A stretch of 19,435 nt of DNA, taken from CAYQJS01 sp964417895 (GTDB lineage: Bacteria; Chloroflexota; UBA6077; SHYK01). The notes below the pieces were generated by a model. That model was given only the letters and a program-made list of their open reading frames with translations. It made no database searches and was not told where the DNA came from. The stretch is taken from assembly GCA_964417895.1 (NCBI GenBank), contig CAYQJS010000072.1:1-19435 (forward strand), in the 5' to 3' direction. Positions 15,318-19,435 of this stretch are shown one piece after another. Both the position numbers and the translations under genes were made by a program. Numbering within the stretch: the first letter of the stretch is position 1; each line of letters begins with the position of its first letter.

Positions 15318-16676
15318 ATGGCAGCGACGCTCGAGAAGCTTACGGAGGCCGTGAACGGTCACGATGGCGCGCCGCCCAGCGAGGCGGCGAGGCGAACAGG
15401 AGGTACGTTCGCCGCCGCACCCAACCTCGGCCGCAGCGTGCACGTCGTAGGACCGGTCGAAAACGTCGATCCGAACCAGGGGCCCCACCCCAAGAACTCG
15501 CGGGGCGAACTGGGGAAAGCCCTCTTCAATTACTACCGCAACAGCATCTCGAAAGACCCGCTGTCGCGCGTCGGCGCCGGAACCCACTCCGCCGACCGCC
15601 GGAACGTCGTGAGCGAAGCCCTTAATCGGGCGCCCAAGGGGGATATCAACCCGGACCGCGTGCCCGTGCCCGATCCCGAGGCGATGACCAGGCACATCAA
15701 GGCGGTTGGCCGCTACTTCGGCGCCGACATCATCGGCGTTGCCCGAGCGCATCCCTCCATGATGTTCGCCGGAGCCCGATATAGCGACGACGGCACCACC
15801 GCGGAGGGCGCGTCAGAGCCAGACAGCCCGGAGGAGCTGGCCAGCAAGTATCCATACCTCATCATCGCGTCGACGGCGTGGGACTATGACAAGCTTCAGG
15901 CCCACCGCCACCACGTCGGTGACGCTTCCTACCACATGTCGCAGATGTATACGAACATGATCATGAAGAGCCTCGAGGGCTACATCCGGGAGCTGGGATA
16001 CGCCGCGCTTCGTGGCACCGCCAACCCTCAGGCGACAGCTCTCGCGGCGGGCCTCGGCGAGCTGGGCCGCAACGGGCTCGTCATCAGCGAGAAGTATGGC
16101 GCCCGCGTGCACATGCCCAATACGATCATGACCGACCTCCCTCTCGTGGCGGGAAAGCCCATCGACATCGGCGTCGAGGACTTCTGCAAGATCTGCCGCA
16201 AGTGTGCCGTCACCTGCCCGACGAACAGCATCAGCTTCGGTGACAAGGTGGTGTTCAACGGCGTCGAGAAGTACAAGATCAACTGGAAAACCTGCTATGG
16301 GCTGCGACCGTTTGTCACCGAGCACTGGGGCAGCTGTCTGACCTGCGTTACCGTTTGCCCGTTCACGAAACCCAACGTGTGGTGGCGCAGCCTCGCCGTC
16401 AAGGCCCTGCACACGACCCCGTTCTCGGCCCGCCCGCTCCTCGTGCGCGCGCTGAAGGCGATCGACGACCGCTTCTGGGGCGTTGTCCGGCAGAAGCGGG
16501 TCCGTTGGATGGGCTACGACACGGGGATCAAGCCGGGGGAGACGGCCTGCACTGTCGCGGGCTGCACCGCGTCGCACGAGCACGCGGGGAATACGGCGGC
16601 AACCGTGAGCAACATCGGTTTCTACGCGCCCCTCAAGGAGAACACGAACCGATTCGTCAAGCGGGACGCCGTCTAG
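15318..16676 (+). CDS. reductive dehalogenase-like (RdhA superfamily) corrinoid Fe-S protein, cytosolic
   Basis: This 452-residue protein has RdhA layout. A nitroreductase-like, corrinoid-binding-type domain (about 85-280) carries HIKAVGRYFGADIIGVAR, YIRELGYAA, AGLGELGRNG and TDLPL. A dicluster Fe-S domain follows: CKICRKCAVTCP (Cys290, 293, 296, 300) and Cys326 plus CLTCVTVCP (Cys340, 343, 347). The ATG at 15318 has AAGGGG upstream. No twin-arginine signal and no rdhB membrane anchor are present, so it resembles catabolic rather than respiratory RdhAs. The C-terminus carries an unusual CTVAGCTASHEH segment (411-422). Substrate unknown; it could reduce something other than a carbon-halogen bond. 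Queuosine QueG is a distant relative but is shorter and organised differently. Confidence 0.87.
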   Translation: MAATLEKLTEAVNGHDGAPPSEAARRTGGTFAAAPNLGRSVHVVGPVENVDPNQGPHPKNSRGELGKALFNYYRNSISKDPLSRVGAGTHSADRRNVVSEALNRAPKGDINPDRVPVPDPEAMTRHIKAVGRYFGADIIGVARAHPSMMFAGARYSDDGTTAEGASEPDSPEELASKYPYLIIASTAWDYDKLQAHRHHVGDASYHMSQMYTNMIMKSLEGYIRELGYAALRGTANPQATALAAGLGELGRNGLVISEKYGARVHMPNTIMTDLPLVAGKPIDIGVEDFCKICRKCAVTCPTNSISFGDKVVFNGVEKYKINWKTCYGLRPFVTEHWGSCLTCVTVCPFTKPNVWWRSLAVKALHTTPFSARPLLVRALKAIDDRFWGVVRQKRVRWMGYDTGIKPGETACTVAGCTASHEHAGNTAATVSNIGFYAPLKENTNRFVKRDAV

Positions 16677-17272
16677 TGCCGATCCGCCTCGGCCCACTGA
16701 CCATCCCCTGGCCGGGGACCGGCTCCCGGGGTGATCCCTACTGGGAGTCCTTTCTCAACAGGCCGGTAAACGACCCGCGCAACGTGGCAGCGGAGATGAT
16801 CCGGCGCGCGCCCGAGGGTGCGATCAACCCGATCAAGGCTGACATCCACACGCCCGAGATTACGTCAAGTCATATCAAGGAGCTAGCGTACTTCGTCGGC
16901 GCCGAACTGGTGGGGATCGCACGGGTGGAGCCCGAGCAGGCGGGCGATGGCGAGGCGCTCCCCTTCGCCATCGTCTGCGCGTTGCCCGCCAAACACGATC
17001 CGCGCGAGACACCGGGCGTGGGCGGCCAGGTCCCGACGCAGAACGGGCTGTTCGCCACCTTCGTCGTGGCCGCCTACATTCGAGAGCTCGGGTATCGAGC
17101 TACCGCGGCAGCCGATCCCAACGCTGAGAGGCTGGCCGCGGCCGCGGGCCTGGGCAGGCTGAACGCGGATGGCAGGCTGGTGGCGCGGAAGTACGGGCGC
17201 CGCGTGCACGTGGCAGAGGTGATTCGCACTGATCTCCCGCTCGCGGCGGACGGCCAGGCGGTGCCCGTGTGA
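16676..17272 (+). CDS. short RdhA-like protein lacking the Fe-S domain (split RdhA N-part)
   Basis: This 198-residue paralogue of the preceding RdhA-like protein has only the N-terminal, cofactor-binding-type domain. Shared blocks are NRPVNDPRNV, HIKELAYFVGAELVGIAR, YIRELGYRA, AAGLGRLNADGRLV and IRTDLPL. It stops at GQAVPV, the point where the full-length protein continues into PIDIGVEDFCKIC. The GTG start overlaps the upstream TAG by 1 nt (TAGTG), and its TGA overlaps the next GTG by 4 nt. This implies coupled translation of three proteins. The two tyrosines ahead of YIRELGY in the long protein (Y205, Y211) have no counterpart. The frame is intact with normal codon use, so decay is unlikely. 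It probably works with the ferredoxin fusion downstream. Confidence 0.82.
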   Translation: MPIRLGPLTIPWPGTGSRGDPYWESFLNRPVNDPRNVAAEMIRRAPEGAINPIKADIHTPEITSSHIKELAYFVGAELVGIARVEPEQAGDGEALPFAIVCALPAKHDPRETPGVGGQVPTQNGLFATFVVAAYIRELGYRATAAADPNAERLAAAAGLGRLNADGRLVARKYGRRVHVAEVIRTDLPLAADGQAVPV

Positions 17273-17934
17273 CGTACGTCATTGCCCAGCCGTGTATCGA
17301 CGAGAAGAACGCGTCGTGCGTCGAGGTCTGTCCGGTCGCGTGCATCCATACAATGCCCGACTCGCCACAGTACTACATCGACGGCGAGATCTGCATCGAA
17401 TGCGAGCAGTGTGAGATTGTCTGTCCGGTCAATGCCATATACCTCGACTACAAGCTGCCGGAGGAGTGGCGGGGGTTCATCGAGGTCAACGCCAGTTTCT
17501 TCCGCAGGCACAAGGCGGTCGCCGGGCCGGTGCCGGTGGACAGGGCCTTCGAGATGATCCACGCGGCGCATACGTATGCGGCACAGACCGGCATTGCCGT
17601 CACGGCCGTCGTCGTTGATAGCGCCTGCTTCCCCATCGCCGTGGCGCGGATGGACGGCGCCGAGCCCAGGACCGCCGAGCTCGCCTTCAACAAGGCCTAC
17701 ACCGCGGCAAATTTCCAGGTGCCCACTCAGGAGGTGCGAGCAGAGGCGCGGCGCCCGTGGTTCCGCAGCCTCGTCGTCAAGCACCACGGCCACATCATGG
17801 CGGCCGGGGGCGGAATGCCGATCATCGATGGCATCACTCTCGTCGGGGCCATCGGGGTGGCCGGAGGCGCCGACGAGCAGGACATCCTGTGCTGCCGAGC
17901 CGGTCTGTCGGTCCTGGAAACCCCTGGCCACTGA
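17269..17934 (+). CDS. FdxA-type 7Fe ferredoxin fused to a GlcG/HbpS domain
   Basis: This 221-residue two-domain protein starts with a complete FdxA-like ferredoxin (about 1-80). Cys9, 17, 21, 25 and Cys42, 45, 48, 52 have the spacing of [3Fe-4S][4Fe-4S] ferredoxins such as Azotobacter FdI. The FdxA tail helix is also present (LPEEWRGFIEVNASFF). Residues about 90-221 are a GlcG domain (IAVTAVVVDS, FNKAYTAANF, PWFRSLVV, AAGGGMP, GAIGVAGGADEQD) paralogous to the protein at 14899. The GTG start overlaps the stop of the short RdhA-like gene by 4 nt, and MTYVIAQPCI matches FdxA N-termini. It probably passes electrons to the short RdhA-like protein, replacing its missing Fe-S domain. I know of no characterised example of this fusion. 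Confidence 0.88.
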   Translation: MTYVIAQPCIDEKNASCVEVCPVACIHTMPDSPQYYIDGEICIECEQCEIVCPVNAIYLDYKLPEEWRGFIEVNASFFRRHKAVAGPVPVDRAFEMIHAAHTYAAQTGIAVTAVVVDSACFPIAVARMDGAEPRTAELAFNKAYTAANFQVPTQEVRAEARRPWFRSLVVKHHGHIMAAGGGMPIIDGITLVGAIGVAGGADEQDILCCRAGLSVLETPGH

Positions 17935-17953
17935 GTACCCTGCTCCCCTTTAA

Positions 17954-18065
17954 CAGGCTGCTGAAAAGGTCGGATTCCGCTCATGGTGAGCCTGTCCTTC
18001 GACAAGCTCAGGAGGAGCGGTCCGCTCATGGTGAGCCCGTCGAACGACAAGCTCAGGGTGAGCGG
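17954..18065. repeat. dispersed repeat block, left copy flanking the OCD-family gene
   Basis: CAGGCTGCTGAAAA is followed by two GTGAGCC...GACAAGCTCAGG hairpin units. Positions 17954-18020 match 19253-19320 in direct orientation along about 67 bp with few differences. It starts 19 bp after the ferredoxin-GlcG stop and could serve as its terminator. Confidence 0.85.
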
Positions 18066-18111
18066 GGTTTCAGCTGCCTGTTCGGGCGGTCTTGCAACTG
18101 GGCTGCCGCGC

Positions 18112-18189
18112 CCCCTCTCCCTAACCCTCTCCCACGAGGGGGGAGGGGATTACTCCCTCCCCCTTGACGGGGGAGGGCTGGGGAGAGGA
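18112..18189. repeat. C-rich/G-rich dispersed repeat (CCCTCTCCCTAACCC family)
   Basis: CCCTCTCCCTAACCCTCTCC, then GGGGGGAGGGG, CCCTCCCCCTTGACGGGGGAGGG and GGGGAGAGG form nested pyrimidine/purine stems. It completes the non-coding stretch 17935-18322. The remaining 18190-18310 shows nothing recognisable apart from the ribosome site. Confidence 0.75.
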
Positions 18190-18322
18190 TGAATGCTGGC
18201 GGCGCAAGACTACGACACTTATCGAGTCGATTTGCTTAGAAGCATGGCCTACCCCAGGGAATGCCTGGAGGCTGACCCATCTCTCCCTCGAATGGGACAG
18301 GATTCGGAGCTGGAGGATACAT

Positions 18323-19252
18323 ATGGCCCTTTACTTGAGCGATGAGGACGTACGACAGCTGCTCTCTACGAGCGAGTGCGTCGACGTGTTGGATGACCTG
18401 TTCCGGCAGGAGGCTCAGGGGCTGGTGGAGAACTTGCCTCGGCGGCGCAAGCGCTTCGGGCGAGCTTCCTCCACGCTCATGGGGGGTACGGTGCTCGGAA
18501 CCCAGGCGTACGCGGTCCGCCACTCTTCGGTGACGCTGCTCTACAGTACCGAGACCGGTCGGCTGGAAGCGGCGCTCCAACCCAGCGCTATCGCCTGGAT
18601 CCGGACGGGGGCTGCCTCCGGCGTGGCGACAAAGTACATGGCGCGGGCAGACGCCTCGGTCGTCGGCACCATCGGGGCCGGGCGCCAGGCAGTCACCCAG
18701 CTCGAAGCCCTCTGCGCCGTCCGGTCCATTAAGCTCGTCAAGGTCTTCTGCCGCACCACGGAGACCCGCGAGCGCTTCGCTCGGGAGATGGAGGATCACC
18801 TTGGTACCGAGGTAGTGGCGGTGGCGACCGCCGAGGAGTGCGTCGGCGGGTCGGACATCGTGGTCACGGCGACCAACTCGCGCGAGCCGGTGTTCGATGG
18901 CAGCCTTCTGGCGCCGGGGATGCACGTGAACGCGGTCGGAGCCAACAGCTGGACCCGCCGAGAGGTTGACGACGCCACGATCGAGCGTGCCGACCTGATC
19001 GTCGTCGACAACCTCGAGCAGGCGAAGATGGAGTGCGGCGAGCTCGTCTGGGCAGCGGAGCGCGGGACCTTTCGCTGGCAGCAGGCCGTGGAGCTCCATG
19101 ACGTGGTCAGTGGGAAGGTGAAAGGCCGGCCTACGGACGAGGCTATCACGCTATTCGAGAGCCAGGGCATCGGCATCGAAGACGTCGCCGCCTCCGCGTA
19201 CGTGCTCAAGAAGGCCCAGGCGCAGGGCCTGGGCCAGGAGCTGCCCTTCTAG
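18323..19252 (+). CDS. ornithine cyclodeaminase/mu-crystallin family protein
   Basis: This 309-residue NAD(P)-dependent protein belongs to the family that includes ornithine cyclodeaminase, archaeal alanine dehydrogenase and ketimine reductases. The ATG at 18323 follows GGAGG at 18312-18316 by 6 bp; the longer open frame upstream runs through repeats and is rejected. MALYLSDEDVRQLL and VDVLDDLFRQ form the N-terminal dimerisation part. The Rossmann motif is GTIGAGRQAVTQLEAL, followed by VKVFCRTTETRERFA and SDIVVTATNSREPVFDG. HVNAVGANSWTRREVD is also typical. The true substrate (amino acid, imine or other) cannot be assigned. It stands alone, bracketed by direct repeats, and its stop codon abuts the right copy. 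Confidence 0.92.
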   Translation: MALYLSDEDVRQLLSTSECVDVLDDLFRQEAQGLVENLPRRRKRFGRASSTLMGGTVLGTQAYAVRHSSVTLLYSTETGRLEAALQPSAIAWIRTGAASGVATKYMARADASVVGTIGAGRQAVTQLEALCAVRSIKLVKVFCRTTETRERFAREMEDHLGTEVVAVATAEECVGGSDIVVTATNSREPVFDGSLLAPGMHVNAVGANSWTRREVDDATIERADLIVVDNLEQAKMECGELVWAAERGTFRWQQAVELHDVVSGKVKGRPTDEAITLFESQGIGIEDVAASAYVLKKAQAQGLGQELPF

Positions 19253-19320
19253 CAGGCTGCTGGAAAACGTTGAGTTCCGCTCGTGGTGAGCCTGTCCTTC
19301 GACAAGCTCAGGATGAGCGG
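19253..19320. repeat. dispersed repeat block, right copy flanking the OCD-family gene
   Basis: CAGGCTGCTGGAAAA, then TTCCGCTCGTGGTGAGCC and CCTTCGACAAGCTCAGGATG, match 17954-18020 in the same orientation. The element begins one base after the OCD-family stop and contains hairpin GAGCCTGTC/GACAAGCTC. Confidence 0.85.
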
Positions 19321-19435
19321 GTTCCGCTCGTGGTGAGCGGGGTTCCGCTCGTGGTGAGCGGGGTTCCGCTCGTGGTGAGCCGGGGTTCCGCTCGTGGTGA
19401 GCGGGGTTCCGCTCGTGGTGAGCGGGGTTCCGCTC
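19321..19435. repeat. 21-bp tandem repeat running off the window end
   Basis: There are five full units of TTCCGCTCGTGGTGAGCGGG(G), starting at 19322, 19343, 19364, 19386 and 19407. A sixth at 19428 is cut by the window end. Spacing is 21 bp except one 22-bp unit. Each unit has a CCGCTC-N5-GAGCGG stem. Confidence 0.9.

Noticed and set aside
15318..15430. Possible twin-arginine signal (ARRTGGTF) on the RdhA-like protein
   Set aside because: No S/T-RRxFLK pattern and no hydrophobic stretch follow. No rdhB-type anchor gene is present either. Export like respiratory RdhAs is not supported.
17269..17280. TGA between the short RdhA-like and ferredoxin genes read as selenocysteine, since selB is present
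   Set aside because: Reading through stays in the wrong frame for the ferredoxin and gives an Arg/Ser-rich nonsense peptide. The GTGA overlap is a normal coupled start.
19321..19435. CRISPR array
   Set aside because: Units are contiguous 21-bp repeats with no unique spacers, and no cas genes are seen.

Overview
The window is high-GC (roughly 65%) bacterial DNA with dense genes and many dispersed hairpin and short tandem repeats. Together with a MANLVRWDPF-type Hsp20, phthalate-dioxygenase-like Rieske protein, Uma2, GlcG and reductive-dehalogenase-like genes, this suggests an uncultured Chloroflexota (Dehalococcoidia or SAR202-like) or a similar soil or marine lineage. The phylum call is an inference from style, not from a marker gene. 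No rRNA, tRNA, CRISPR or phage genes were seen.

Layout. 1-770: an end repeat, then hsp20 (-) with a good sigma70-type promoter and an HspR (HAIR)-like operator. 768-5349: a DPP-IV-like S9 peptidase (-) and an M14 zinc carboxypeptidase (+) diverge around a small four-helix-bundle (23S IVP-type) gene. That gene is bracketed by inverted arrays of a 7-bp repeat which run into the N-terminal codons of both peptidases. 5352-7244: SelB. 7245-8203: hairpin repeats and a Uma2 nuclease-fold gene (-). 8204-11319: a peptide-type ABC transporter lipoprotein (-) diverges from a Rieske oxygenase alpha subunit (+). 11320-12652: a repeat-rich gap carrying the C-terminal half of a GH46 chitosanase-like gene. 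12653-14816: a class II aldolase-family gene (-) diverges from an amidohydrolase (+). 14899-17934: a tight four-gene cluster. 17935-19435: repeats around an ornithine cyclodeaminase/mu-crystallin gene.

The most interesting part is 14899-17934. A stand-alone GlcG/HbpS protein is followed by a full-length cytosolic reductive-dehalogenase-like (RdhA-like) protein with two Fe-S clusters. Next, overlapping by 1 nt, is a second RdhA-like protein that stops exactly where the Fe-S domain should begin. Then, overlapping by 4 nt, comes an FdxA-type ferredoxin fused to a second GlcG domain. The cluster reads as a full enzyme plus a 'split' version of it, each paired with a GlcG domain. GlcG-type domains belong to a tetrapyrrole-binding family also found in PduO proteins, and RdhA enzymes use a corrinoid, so a dedicated GlcG-RdhA redox system is a reasonable hypothesis.

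The Rieske oxygenase, AraD-like protein and amidohydrolase belong to families that recur in aromatic-acid pathways. With the transporter lipoprotein and the RdhA cluster, the right half of the window may be an accessory catabolic island for (possibly halogenated) aromatic compounds. No substrate can be read from the sequence. Both ends of the window lie in the same repeat family.
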